From Panulirus ornatus (Eukaryota > Arthropoda > Malacostraca > Decapoda > Palinuridae), in contig NC_092249.1 of NCBI RefSeq assembly GCF_036320965.1, positions 2,152,614 to 2,216,613 of the forward strand: a DNA stretch of 64,000 nt. The letters run 5' to 3'. Position 1 is the stretch's first letter. Every line of letters begins with the position of its first letter. The notes beneath the pieces were generated by a model. The model worked only from the letters and a program-made list of their open reading frames with translations. It had not been told where the DNA came from and ran no database searches. Shown here in pieces: positions 47,750 to 58,584 of the stretch. The translations under genes were made by a program, and so were the position numbers.

Positions 47750-47995
47750 CACCGTCGTACTCAAGGATCGTACCGTCGTGCTCAAGGATCGTACCGTCGT
47801 GTTCAAGGATCGTACCGTCGTGTTCAAGGATCGCACCGTCGTCTTCAAGGATCGTACCGTCGTGCTCAAAGATCGCACCGTCGTGTTCAAGGATCGCACC
47901 GTCGTGTTCAAGGATCGTACCGTCGTGTTCAAGGATCGTACCGTCGTGTTCAAGGATCGTACCGTCGTGTTCAAGATCGCACCGTCGTGTTCAGC
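47750..47995 (+). repeat. 21-bp family 21A, copy 3
   Basis: About eleven units with GTACCGTCGTGTTCAAGGATC, mostly the GATC variant. Orientation is opposite to copy 1 at 2.46 kb. Confidence 0.95.
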
Positions 47996-48426
47996 CAGTT
48001 CGGGAACACCCAGCCTCCCTCACCAACGCATCATGAAATGGTCATCAACACATCTCGAGATAAAAGCGGAGGAGAATAACGAGCAGAGTAAAGAAAACGG
48101 CGATCGGTCGGGCCATTCTTCAAGGGGGGGAAATTAACGAATATATTAAATACAAACACACGAGACACCCCTCTCAACTCAGCGCACGAATCAACCCACG
48201 TAGGAATTTTCTTTGAAGAAAAGAAAATGTGCTTCCGGACATTTACCAACCAGCTCACGAGGGATGGGAGGGAAAAAAAATATGTCTCCCAGTCTTTCCT
48301 CTTTACGCTCGGTCCTCCCCCTGTGGGAAGATAATCCTATTTCTTCTCCCCTGTCTTTCTCCACCACACTTCCTCTCCCTCCTCTCCCTTAATTCACGTC
48401 TCACGCATTCCTCATTCGCCCAGATG

Positions 48427-48429
<3 letters not shown>

Positions 48430-48497
<68 letters not shown>

Positions 48498-48500
48498 TGT
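48430..48500. repeat. (GA)n microsatellite
   Basis: Perfect GA run. Confidence 0.97.
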
Positions 48501-48504
48501 GAAT

Positions 48505-49005
48505 CAGGACTTGATTCACTACCACTTGGAGGGGACAGCATGATTCACTTATAACAGTGCTCTACGAGCGATCTCCACCACCACACTATACCTTTCTACT
48601 AACCACACACGAATCTACTAGTTTCCCTCCTGCTCAACCAAACAGCCTCGTTAGAACCCGAACATCCGTTGCTGATTGAATCCCGTCGCATTCTGACAAC
48701 AAACCATCGTCCCTCTAACCACTAACAACCTAATGTGACACCAATTCCCTCCTCCTCCTCCTCTCTGTATGACACCACATTCAAGAAACGTGTCCCCTGG
48801 CCACCACATTTCCCCTGCACACGCAGCTTATTTCCTCCCACTTCTCTCTAACGCCAGTTTTAACCCAGCCTGACCCCCCAGCTCCTCCTCCATCAGGTGG
48901 TCGAAGGTTTGGCCCGAATACCAGCACTGACCGCGACACCATGACCTCCCTAAGTCACATCACCGTGACCTGACCTGACCTCATCTTTACTACTTCTCCT
49001 TACTA
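48505..49005. other. unique DNA, C-rich in part
   Basis: No gene or repeat seen. Confidence 0.5.
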
Positions 49006-49007
49006 TT

Positions 49008-49047
49008 ATCATTATCATCGTTACTATTATTATTATTACTATTATTA

Positions 49048-49105
<58 letters not shown>

Positions 49106-49265
49106 CATTATAATCATCATCATTAGTAGTAGTAGTAGAAGTAGTAGTTGTAGTAGTAGTAGTAGTAGTTGAGGTGGTAGTAGTAGTAGTAGCAGTAGTA
49201 ATAGTGGTAGTAGTAGCTGTAGTGGTGGTAACAGTTGTAGTGATAGAAGTAGTAGTAGCTGTTCT
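49008..49265. repeat. (ATT)n-(TAG)n compound trinucleotide array
   Basis: ATT units to about 49112, then TAG/TGG/TAGC variants to about 49260. Confidence 0.96.
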
Positions 49266-49318
49266 CGTTGTATCATTATCATTTATTGTTACAGTTATTA
49301 ACATTATCATTATCATGA

Positions 49319-49415
49319 TTATATCATTAATATCGTCATCATCAACATCATCATCATTATCCCTCTTCCTTCCCCCATCATCATCTTCATCATCATCATC
49401 ATCACCATCTTCATT
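49319..49415. repeat. (ATC)n degenerate microsatellite
   Basis: Irregular CATCATCAT-type units. Confidence 0.85.
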
Positions 49416-49702
49416 TCCCCCAACCTACCTTCGGCACCGCTGCTCACCTCCTGTGCAATTATAATTCCCCAAAGACTTACCTGTGACCCTCTCCACTGAC
49501 CAGTAGGACACGACAGGCCACGCCCAGCTGCTTAACCCAACCCATAACCACATCATCCAATCCACCGAGAGATAAGCATCTCCTCTCTCAAGTCCACTTG
49601 TTCTCCAACTGAACACACGTTTTCCTACAGCACACGAACGAGCCTCTCACCAACACTCCATCTTCACACGAGATGAAAAATGACTCTCCCTCGTCTTGCC
49701 TC

Positions 49703-49706
<4 letters not shown>

Positions 49707-49754
<48 letters not shown>
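49707..49754. repeat. (CT)n microsatellite
   Basis: Perfect CT run. Confidence 0.97.
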
Positions 49755-49758
<4 letters not shown>

Positions 49759-50121
49759 CCGCCAGCCACCAAACACCTGACTGACTGACACACAACTGCT
49801 ACTTTAGCCTGGTGTACTGACCCAATGAGACAAGTCATGGTAGACGTCGCCAAACGACCCTGTGGGTGATTTATTCCCCGTTCGTCCACCCCTCCTCCCC
49901 CACCCATCACCTCATTTAAATGACCATATTAATAATTCATTACCCGTGGGGACAGCGTGGGTTGACAACACCTGCACACGTTACCCCACCTGCGTGTGGC
50001 AGACGGTGACTATGAGGGGTGGGAGCATGGAGGGAGAGAGAGCTGGTAATCCTCCCCTTCTATCATATCACTTTCTTGAAGCAGGGGACAGAAGCAGAAG
50101 CCAAGTGAGGAGTCTTCCTAG

Positions 50122-50300
50122 AAAAATGGAGGGATGGAGGGAAAGTAGATTTTGAGTGTTCGGGGCCTAAACATGCAGGAAGGTGGAAGGCCCGCACGGG
50201 ATAGAATGAATTGGAGCGATGTGGTATACAGGGGTCAACCTGCTGTCAATGGACTCAACCCTCGCATATATGGAGCAGTCGGAGGACACCACGAAAAGTC
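50122..50300 (+). pseudogene. decayed 3' fragment of the same LINE family
   Basis: Plus strand. Translates to RGLNMQEGGRPARDRMNWSD followed by VVYRG, matching the C-terminal end of the ORF at 9145-10557 (RGLNMQEGERRARNRVNWSH, VVYRG). A one-base insertion just before this stretch breaks the frame. Where the intact copy has its stop codon this copy reads CAA and stays open. No poly(A) tail or duplication is recognised at its end. Confidence 0.88.
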
Positions 50301-50493
50301 ATATATATATCCCGTTAAACAAATGGGCATAACAAACACACAGATAACCATAAAGACAGAACAAAAAGATATACAGCGAGATCATAACGGAATTACATAA
50401 TACACAACAACCCACTTAACAGCTCCTTACGTTAGACAAACAACCCACTTCCATAACCCACATATCAACCTCAAACGCCACCCCAGTGTCGCC

Positions 50494-50520
50494 ACACACA
50501 CACACACACACACACACACA
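50494..50520. repeat. (CA)n microsatellite
   Basis: Perfect short CA run. Confidence 0.93.
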
Positions 50521-50567
50521 GGACAGACATCCATGACATTTTCCTGGTGGAGGGAGGTAAAAATAGC

Positions 50568-50632
50568 CGGGGGGGGGGGGGGGGTAAATCTGCATAGAGC
50601 AGGGGGAGGAGGTGGGGGGGGGGGGGGAAGCT
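50568..50632 (+). other. long G-runs
   Basis: A G16 run and a G12 run within 65 bp, with shorter G-runs between: G-quadruplex potential. Confidence 0.6.
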
Positions 50633-50708
50633 TTCCATTCAGATGGAAATCTCCTTCGTGAACCTTGCCTGAACTAGAAGGGCGGCGCCCTTATGATCCA
50701 ACTCCTGA

Positions 50709-50716
<8 letters not shown>

Positions 50717-50755
<39 letters not shown>

Positions 50756-50766
50756 CTGGCTTGAGC

Positions 50767-50838
<72 letters not shown>
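50717..50838. repeat. (CA)n facing (TG)n inverted pair
   Basis: About 36 bp of CA, an 18-base spacer, then about 67 bp of TG. The arms are complementary. Confidence 0.96.
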
Positions 50839-50840
<2 letters not shown>

Positions 50841-50920
50841 AAGACTAAAGACGTGGTATATCTACACATGGTTATGAGGCGGGGCAACATGAGTGTAAAA
50901 CACTCTCCTCGTAACACATA
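50841..50920 (+). repeat. (CA)n-associated dispersed motif
   Basis: AAGACGTGGTATAT, GAGGCGGGGCAACATGAG and TGTAAAACACTCTCC, aligned along its length with 46288-46356. Confidence 0.8.
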
Positions 50921-50921
50921 G

Positions 50922-50927
<6 letters not shown>

Positions 50928-50973
<46 letters not shown>
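50928..50973. repeat. (CT)n microsatellite
   Basis: Perfect CT run. Confidence 0.97.
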
Positions 50974-50976
<3 letters not shown>

Positions 50977-51105
50977 AACCTCCTCCACTTTTCTTCCATC
51001 ACTTGTCCCGTGACCCCTTCAAGGTAATGACGTGCGAGCGTCGTGTGAGATGACCTCATCTTTGACCTGACCCTCGTGGCTCAGGTCAAGGATCAGGACA
51101 TCGCT

Positions 51106-51215
51106 CACAAGGGTTGTACCGTCGTGTTCAAGGGTCGTACCGTCGTGCTCAAGTGTCGTACCGTCGTGTTCAAGGGTCGTACCGTCATGTTCCAAGGGTC
51201 GTACGGTCGTGTTCA
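51106..51215 (+). repeat. 21-bp family 21A, copy 4
   Basis: Five units with GTACCGTCGTGTTCAAGGGTC. The left flank (TGACCTGACCCTCGTGGCTCAGGTCA) resembles the flank of copy 5b near 60.35 kb. Confidence 0.93.
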
Positions 51216-51403
51216 AAGGACTGATTCCCATTTCACCCACATATACACCAACACCCTGAATCATTTGGACCTTCTCCAACACCGCCACCACCAACAGCAG
51301 CGCCCCCCCCCTTCCCCCCCAAAAAAAAATCATCTCTCCCTCCTCCAACACCACCACCACCCCTCCACCACCACCACCCGTCCGTCCCTCTACCACAACT
51401 CGG

Positions 51404-51558
51404 TTACACCGCGCGCGGCTCCTCAGTCTGCCAGAAGCCGTCGTCGTGTGAGGACGCGCGCCACTCCCTGCCCCCTTCCATGAGTGACACAGGCGTCGCT
51501 GCCACAGCCCGGGTGCCAGACGCAGTGCCACAGTGTCCGGTGTCGTGCCAGGGAGGCT
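51404..51558 (-). CDS. candidate terminal exon, 50 codons plus stop
   Basis: Minus-strand segment. The acceptor is TTTCCTTCCCTCAG before 51558. After two bases the frame runs PPWHDTGHCGTASGTR ... EEPRAV and stops TAA at 51404. GC-rich, complex sequence unlike its surroundings, with Trp, Glu and Asp scattered as in real protein. No homologue recognised, and a second frame is also open for most of the length. Confidence 0.3.
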
Positions 51559-51656
51559 CTGAGGGAAGGAAACACACACACACACACACACCAAGCTGGG
51601 CTCCAGGAAAATAAGACGTCGACGAATTGTGAGAGATGAAGTCAAATAGTGAGTTT

Positions 51657-51830
51657 GAGACCTTACGATGTGAGATAACACCTTCAAAAGTGAGATAACA
51701 CCTCCAAAAGTGAGATAACACCTCCAAAAGTAAGATAACACCTTCAAAAGTGAGATAACACCTTCAGATGTGAGATATCAACCTTGAAATGTCAGATAAC
51801 ACCTTGAAATGTGAGGTAACACCTTGAAAT
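51657..51830. repeat. 20-bp minisatellite
   Basis: About nine units of GAGATAACACCTTCAAAAGT with drift to TTGAAATG at the right end. Confidence 0.94.
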
Positions 51831-51883
51831 CGGTTCTCTGAGCACAGAAATCACGAAGTACAGAAAAACTACGACTAATTTAC

Positions 51884-51888
<5 letters not shown>

Positions 51889-51957
<69 letters not shown>
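51889..51957. repeat. (TA)n microsatellite
   Basis: Perfect TA run. Confidence 0.97.
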
Positions 51958-51958
<1 letters not shown>

Positions 51959-52064
51959 AGTAAGAGAGTGCCGCAATTATGAGGTGATATGGAAAACGAG
52001 TAACAGAAGTGAGAGTGAAGGGAGCGAGTGAAACAAGTCACATGTTTTCTGGTTACGGACCCTT

Positions 52065-52069
<5 letters not shown>

Positions 52070-52135
<66 letters not shown>
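52070..52135. repeat. (CT)n microsatellite
   Basis: Perfect CT run. Confidence 0.97.
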
Positions 52136-52137
<2 letters not shown>

Positions 52138-52190
52138 CCCCACCCCACCCTGTTGCCGTAATAACCCACAACACCCACCCACCCACCCAC

Positions 52191-52289
52191 CTCCTCCTCC
52201 TCCTCGCCGTCTCGCACTCCGTCCAGAATTCGTTCGAGTCGTTGCTGTTGCCGCTACGTCTCGGAGGAGGCTCGGCTCGTTGGTCTGGC
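52191..52289 (-). CDS. candidate internal exon, about 33 codons
   Basis: Minus-strand segment of 99 nt. Acceptor GCCATGCCTCCCAG before 52289, donor GAG/GTGGGT after 52191. Product PDQRAEPPPRRSGNSNDSNE then FWTECETAR and a run of Arg from AGG codons next to the donor. It reads like a hydrophilic linker. The donor is not optimal, and the end phase (2) does not fit the next candidates cleanly. Confidence 0.33.
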
Positions 52290-52591
52290 CTGGGAGGCAT
52301 GGCCAGCCCAGGCATATGACGACCACAGCTCATGACTGGCTGGCTGGCTGGGGCTGGCTGGTTGGCCTTGAAGCCATGTGATTACCTCCCACGTAAACCC
52401 TTCGAACACCCCACACTCGATATCGATCCTCTGGCAAATCCAGCAATCGACCACAGATAGATAGATAGATGGATAGAGAGAGAGGGGGGGGGGGAAGGGA
52501 GACGTCCTCTTCCTCTATCCCCATCCAGCCACCCACACACACGCACCCACACACCAACACACGTCTCTTTCCCCCTCAATCAATCGACCAC

Positions 52592-52750
52592 TCAAGACCC
52601 CACGTCGCTGTCACTCGACCTCCCGCACATCTGAAGGGGTCGCACGGGGTCCCATAGGTCAACCCAGTCGTCTGCGTCTGTCGATCCGACGGGCGTCGTC
52701 GACGCCGAACAGACGGAGTACCCACCCCTGCAACCTCCTCCTTCAGGAAC
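52592..52750 (-). CDS. weak candidate terminal exon, 52 codons plus stop
   Basis: Minus strand. Acceptor CAGTTTTACAG before 52750; the frame opens in phase 0 with VPEGGGCRGGYS, continues DADDWVDLWDPVRPLQ and stops TGA at 52592. A second frame is also open. Family not recognised. Confidence 0.2.
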   Translation of the reverse strand, partial: VPEGGGCRGGYSVCSASTTPVGSTDADDWVDLWDPVRPLQMCGRSSDSDVGS

Positions 52751-53046
52751 CTGTAAAACTGCTTTGCAACATTCCTCTCGACCCGAGTCCCTCCCTCCCC
52801 TCTCCTCTCGCCCGCTGCCATTCTCCCCACACTCACTCTCCCTCTCTCCCCCAAACCTCCCTCCCCCCAACACACAACTTTTACCAGCCGTCATAACCCA
52901 GTGTCGCCCACAACCAAGGTCGTCCGTCCGTTCCCCCACCACCACCAAACCTCACCACCAATACCTGGCTGCTACTACCCCCACTCAGCCTCCCCCTCAA
53001 CTCCCACCCACACGACCCCCGTTGCACGACCCACTGACCCTTTCCT

Positions 53047-53272
53047 TGATCTCCCGACACTCTCCTCAAACTCCTGACGTTTTTCTAACATTTCTGACAC
53101 TCCTCAAGCTCCCTAACACTTTCCTTAAACTCCTAACTCTTTTCTAACACTTTCCTCAAATTACTGACACTTTCCTCCAACTCCTAAAACTTCCCTCCAA
53201 CTCCTGACACTTCCCTCCAGCTTCTGACACTTCCCTCCAACTGCCGACACTTCCCTCCAACTCCTGACGGAC
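53047..53272. repeat. about 21-bp degenerate minisatellite
   Basis: Units of CTCCTGACACTTCCCTCCAA and diverged CTAACACTTTCCTCAAA forms. Confidence 0.87.
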
Positions 53273-53490
53273 CAACAATTACCCAAATGCTTAATGGGGT
53301 CACCAGCTTGGGACATTACCGGATGACCTGACCTCCACCCATCTCGGAGGTCATTAGACCCCACCCTCTCCCAACGAGGGGCGCCAATACAGCGTCGGAT
53401 GGGTCGTGCTGGCCACGTACGACATCTGCTCCTGTAGTACTGCTCCCGTTACATAACTGTATGCGACACTTACGGGTAACGAGTCTATAC

Positions 53491-53492
<2 letters not shown>

Positions 53493-53536
<44 letters not shown>
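53493..53536. repeat. (CA)n microsatellite
   Basis: Perfect CA run. Confidence 0.96.
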
Positions 53537-53537
<1 letters not shown>

Positions 53538-53594
53538 CCAAGGAGCTGTTGTGCTTATGAAGGCTTGCGAGCGAGCGAGCGTTCACTAAGTCTT

Positions 53595-53930
53595 TTTTTG
53601 ATGATAAATACGTCGTTTGTGATAAATAAGTCGTTTGTGTGGTGATAAATACGTACCACACAAAGTCGTTTGTGTGGTGATAAATACGTCCCTTGTGATG
53701 ATAAATACGTCGTTTGTGATAAATACGTCGTTTGTGTGGTGATAAATACGTCGTTTGTGATACATACGTTGTTTGTGTGGTGATAAATACGTCGTTTGTG
53801 TGATGATAAATACGTCGTCTGTGTGGTGATCAATACGACCACTGTTGTTATCATGAAAATACGCCATCTGATTTCTCATGGCAAATACGTCTTATGTGTT
53901 ATCGTGATAAATACGTCCTTTGTGTTATCA
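53595..53930. repeat. 18-24-bp minisatellite of variable unit length
   Basis: Units of GATAAATACGTCGTTTGTG with or without TGGT or TGAT; about fourteen in total. Confidence 0.93.
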
Positions 53931-54151
53931 TAATATTTCGTGGTTCGTTTTATGTTACACCTGACATTTCAAAACGGCCGAAAAAAAATAGAGTTCGTCT
54001 ATTGCTGTAAAATCTATTAATATACCTCTATTTCTAGTGAGGATTTAGGCCCTGTGTTGGTACTGCTACAGATGCAAGAATTTATACCGTGTGCTGCCCA
54101 TCGCTCACAGACCTGTTGTATGGAGAGTTACTGGATGTATATATATGGGTA

Positions 54152-54192
<41 letters not shown>
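54152..54192. repeat. (CA)n microsatellite
   Basis: Perfect CA run, abutting the dispersed motif GTGTAAAATTCCCTCCCCATA (54193-54213). Confidence 0.95.
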
Positions 54193-54194
<2 letters not shown>

Positions 54195-54245
54195 GTAAAA
54201 TTCCCTCCCCATACAGTACAAATCAAGAAACAAAATACTTTCGTG

Positions 54246-54248
<3 letters not shown>

Positions 54249-54318
<70 letters not shown>
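54249..54318. repeat. (TA)n microsatellite
   Basis: Perfect TA run; left flank of ribozyme-like element copy 3. Confidence 0.97.
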
Positions 54319-54320
<2 letters not shown>

Positions 54321-54408
54321 ATAAGGAAATGAAACACGATAACTTCCCAAGTGCACTTTCGTGTCATAATCACATCCGCAGGAGAGATACAAGAAATAAG
54401 TATGTCAG

Positions 54409-54412
<4 letters not shown>
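54319..54412 (-). mobile_element. (TA)n-flanked element, copy 3
   Basis: Lies exactly between two (TA)n tracts. Minus-strand blocks ACTTATTTCTTGTATCTCTCC, ACACGAAAGTGCACTTGGGA and GTGTTTCATTTCCTTATGG align with copy 1, including sequence upstream of the ribozyme core. Confidence 0.7.
54345..54385 (-). ncRNA. hammerhead-ribozyme-like motif, copy 3 (core mutated)
   Basis: Same layout as copies 1 and 2 but the first core strand reads CUGCGGA instead of CUGAUGA, a two-base change at invariant positions, so this copy should be inactive. Stem I keeps pairing through one G-U. Stems II and III and GAAA are kept. Confidence 0.45.

Positions 54413-54479
<67 letters not shown>
54413..54479. repeat. (AT)n microsatellite
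   Basis: Perfect AT run; right flank of element copy 3. Confidence 0.97.
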
Positions 54480-54480
<1 letters not shown>

Positions 54481-54712
54481 CAGACGGTGGACTTGCATTC
54501 ATTGCAAACAATTACAGACAAAAACACGGCCCCTTCTAACGGCGAGAAACACAGCCACATCCGGGACGCCTTCCACCACTCTGGAAAAACATCACTTTCC
54601 ACCGTGACAACACCCACATCTGCCTTGACACCCACGCTGCCAACACCAGCTTATACCGTGACACCATCAACCCACCGGCGTACGCGATGGTACCAACATT
54701 CATCCTAATTAC

Positions 54713-54868
54713 AAATGACAACACCCTTGCTGCCAACAGATGACAACACCCTTGCTGCCAACAGATGACAACACCCTTGCTGCCAACAGATGACAACACC
54801 CTTGCTGCCTACAGATGACAACACCCTTGCTGCCAACAGATGACAACACCCTTGCTGCCAACAGACGC
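54713..54868. repeat. 25-bp minisatellite
   Basis: Six near-perfect units of GATGACAACACCCTTG and CTGCCAACA. Shares ACAACACCCTTG with the 18.4-18.7 kb array. Confidence 0.95.
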
Positions 54869-55074
54869 CTTCTTACAACCCAACACCACCTTACCCGCTC
54901 CCCCAGCAAGCGCCCACACCAAACACACACCTTCATCGCCACCCTCCCATACGATCATAATTATTATCCGAGTTGGGGAAGAGTTTAAATGATAAAAAAC
55001 GCACAGGGGAACGCTCAGAGAGAACGCCCATACTAAGAAGATGGGGAGGCTTTCCTATTTATCAATCCACTCCC

Positions 55075-55132
55075 ACACCTACACTACGTAAATCACCTAC
55101 ACTACGTAAATCACCTACACTACGTAAAGTGT
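55075..55132. repeat. 18-bp minisatellite, three units
   Basis: CACTACGTAAATCACCTA repeated three times, the last unit diverged. Confidence 0.9.
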
Positions 55133-55379
55133 TTAATCCCACACAAACCAGTTCTCGATGGATTTACGATAGCCTCGGGATTAATAAGGTATTTTCCGGG
55201 ATTATTTAAAAGGCATCGTGGGGGGGGGGGGATTAACGCTTCTATAATCTCACCAAGATCACCCACACTCCATTAATCCCAAACTACGACACGCCTCTGT
55301 GGATTTACGAAACGTGGGATTACAATCAAAAGGGGGATTTCCAAGGATTATTATACAGCTATTAAGAAGGATTCATATA

Positions 55380-56660
55380 CAATGAGTTATCTACAAGGTA
55401 AAGAGATGCTTCAAGTATAACCAGACAAAGTGAGTGGGAAATTAAGTTCTAATTAACGAAGTGTGAGGTAGGTAAAGTTCTAATTAACGAGGTGGTGTAT
55501 TACATTTAAATTAACCAAAGTGTGATGGATAAGTTCCAGTTATACACGTGAGTGATGGGTAAAGCCTCAATTAACGAAGCGAGTGATGGATAATATATTA
55601 ATCAACGAAATGAGTGATGAACAAAGTTCCGATTAACGAAACAACGAGTGCGTGGGAAGGAAAAGTTCCAGTCAACGAAGTAGTGGATATAAAGTTGTCA
55701 TCAAAATGAAGCTTATGTGTTAGATAATAATTATCGTTACAAGTGGCAAAGTTCGAAAATATATGAGTCAATATGAATGAAAATAGGTGGAAAAAAGATC
55801 AAATGAGGTGAAATAAAAAAAAGTTTAACGAGTGATGAGTAAAGTCTTAATTAACGAGGTGAATAATGGACAAAGTTCGGATTAAGAGAGTCAGTGATGG
55901 ATAAAGTTCAGATCAACGAAGTAAATGGAAGAAAAAAGTTGTGATTAATGAGGAGAGTGATTAACGAAATTATGGAAAAGTTAGGTTTAGCAAGAGGTGT
56001 GGTGAACGAGGTTAACGAGGGAAAACGTTTGGATTAACGAGGTGTGTGATCAGCCAAGTGAATGAGGGGAAAAAGTTTGGATTAACGGGGTATGTGATCA
56101 GTGACGTAAACCATGGGAAAAGTTCGGATTAACGAAGTGTGTGTCTGTGATATCAACAAGTGATATATATAAAAGTTCGAATCAATAAGCCATAAATGAA
56201 CCTTTTTTTTTCAGTGAAAAAAATGAATGAAAAAAAGTTTGAAAACGAGGACCCACAATTCAGATTACAAAAGTTCAAATTGAAACCACGAAAAAGATCA
56301 AAATTGAAACCACAATTGATAACGTTCGATTCAAACGTTTCATAATAATCCTATTTAAAAGCGTGACAGAAAACGTTTGGATTAAAAGAAAAAAGATATA
56401 TAAGTGTTCAACGAAGTCTAGATTAAAGAAGTGATCAACGAATAAAGCACACGGAAAAGCTAAACGAGTTAAATGAACTTTGGGATGAACAATCAGTGAT
56501 CAAAGAGTTGTGATTAATGAGTGTGTTTGAGCGAAGGAACTGATGCAACACCAATTCGGATTAATCAGGTGAGTAATACAAAAGTTCAGATTAACAAAGT
56601 GAACGTCTCGGTGACTCTGATCAGATTAATCAAGATTAATTAAGTGACTCCAAGAAGAAA
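55380..56660. repeat. AT-rich degenerate repeat field
   Basis: Words TTAACGAAGTG, GTGATGGATAAAG and AAAAGTTCGGATTAACGA recur at 30-60-bp intervals for about 1.3 kb. Likely an ancient expanded array. No coding or RNA feature. Confidence 0.8.
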
Positions 56661-57120
56661 ATGATCGAAAATTTCCTATAAACTCATCAATGACGATGCT
56701 AGGTGCCAACTTATCGATAGATACACACTAATCAATTACCTATTAATCAGTTAGATTATATGCTGAATTATTAATATATAATATAATATGTTTAATATAT
56801 ATGTTTCAATAAAAATGTTTGACTAATCTACGGTAATTTCGAATTCCCGATGTGACAGAAGACGGACAGTGAACCCTTGACGGAAAAGTAGACATAAACA
56901 AATTGTTTACCAACACATAAACACACGAAATTTCTTAGACAACAAGTAATCCTAGACTATAGTATATTGCATGGGTAAGTGGATATAAAAACTCTCGTGT
57001 TCTATGTAAATTTGTGCGAATTATGGTGAAGTGCGTATTTAAGTATTGATGACCAAAAGTGTGTATTATGTATAATACATGTCACGCGTCTTCTAATGAT
57101 TAATGTAGCAAATTAGGGTG

Positions 57121-57238
57121 AAATAAGTGTTAAGTGTTCTTAGACTGGATTAATAAAAGTGCGAATTATAAAGTAAAGTAAATAAGTGTTAAGTGTTCTT
57201 AGACTGGATTAATAAAAGTGCGAATTATAAAGTAAAGT
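57121..57238. repeat. 58-bp direct duplication
   Basis: AAATAAGTGTTAAGTGTTCT and the following segment to AAAGTAAAGT occur twice in tandem with no visible difference, suggesting a recent event. Confidence 0.93.
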
Positions 57239-58220
57239 GCGAATTATGAAGTCATGCGTGGATTATGAAGTAAAATACGAATGACTGGGGTAATGTTTAA
57301 TGACCGTGTGTCAATTAGTGATGTGTGGTTAATAATGAAACATAAATTAATACATATCTACAAAGTAAACTACAATTTAAGGAAGTATATTTCAAGTTAC
57401 TAAGTTAGGTGCGAATTGGAGTGCGTGAACAGATGCGAATCACTGTGGAATGAGTGCGTTAATACGCAAAATACCAACTTCTTTAAAACTGGCGTAATGT
57501 GCGTTAAAATATACCATGAGGCATATAGGCATGTATATAATATGGGTGTTACTATGTGGTGACTATGGTGAAATATGTACTGAGAGTCGGTTAATGTGTA
57601 GAATGTCAAATGTGATGTACATATAAAGTGTGTTAGAGAGCAATACTACATACGCTGTTTTAATGACTATGGTACATAAGATCACAGAGAAAAGTGCATA
57701 TTGTAAGTGTATATAAGTAAACGTAGCGAAGATTAGAAAGAAGTGCGGGTGACAGAGTGCATCTGGTATATACAGTACGTACACAGATAGTGAGGTATGA
57801 TACATGTGTATGATATCAACCAGTGAGGACGTTCCTAATAACCAAATAAACGTACAGCGAAACGCACTAAGTGGACCACGAGGCTACAAGGTTGTCAAAG
57901 TGTTTATCATCAAAAACAATTAACTATGGATTCAACATGTTAAATGAACCATGAATTTATTTGATAAACTGAGATGTATCCAGTGACCTCATACAACAGA
58001 TGTATATACACAGTAAAACCATATAAACAGCCAATAGGAAATGACTGTGAAAAAGTTAATAATGTATATCTATATATACGAAAATTAGATTAACAATCTA
58101 ACATTCTATGCCATCTAAGTCTCCATAAGGAATATAGAAATTAATTCCAGTATTGGTCAATCTTAAGGACTTCCAAGATATATATGTAGATATGTGTATC
58201 ACCATAACACAAGAACGTAC
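57239..58220. other. AT-rich unique DNA, nothing recognised
   Basis: Loose recurrence of GTGCGAAT and GTGAAAT words continues to about 57600. No gene. Confidence 0.5.
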
Positions 58221-58225
58221 TGTTT

Positions 58226-58470
58226 AATATACATGACCTATGATGACCCAGGTCTGTTACCTTACATTGTTAATGATATCCACATGACCTCTGCCCCTAT
58301 CATCACGCATGATCCGACCTGCTGTTATCCACCGTGACCTTTTGTGACCTCCTGTGACCTCACCCCCACCATGACCTCCGATGACCTCACCCCACCGTGA
58401 CCCCCTCCCACTATGACCTCCTGTGAACTCTCTGCCCACTTGTGACCTCCCGTGTGACCTCTCGCATGAC
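58226..58470. promoter_or_regulatory. cluster of TGACCT half-sites
   Basis: About ten TGACCT (AGGTCA on the other strand) half-sites in 245 bp, several as TGACCTCCTGTGACCTC with 4-5-base spacing. This could be an evolving short tandem repeat or a nuclear-receptor binding cluster. Confidence 0.4.
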
Positions 58471-58516
58471 TCTTTTAAGCAACGCTTTCGTGACCCGGGA
58501 TCTTGGGAAGCAGCTG

Positions 58517-58519
<3 letters not shown>

Positions 58520-58583
<64 letters not shown>
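58520..58583. repeat. (CT)n microsatellite
   Basis: Perfect CT run. Confidence 0.97.

Positions 58584-58584
<1 letters not shown>

Noticed and set aside
49483..49529. Minus-strand 47-nt segment before GTAAGT, with a second GTGAGC donor at 49443
   Set aside because: The acceptor GGGTTGGGTTAAGCAG lacks a pyrimidine tract and all frames are ambiguous, although the phase could fit the exon at 45107-45173.
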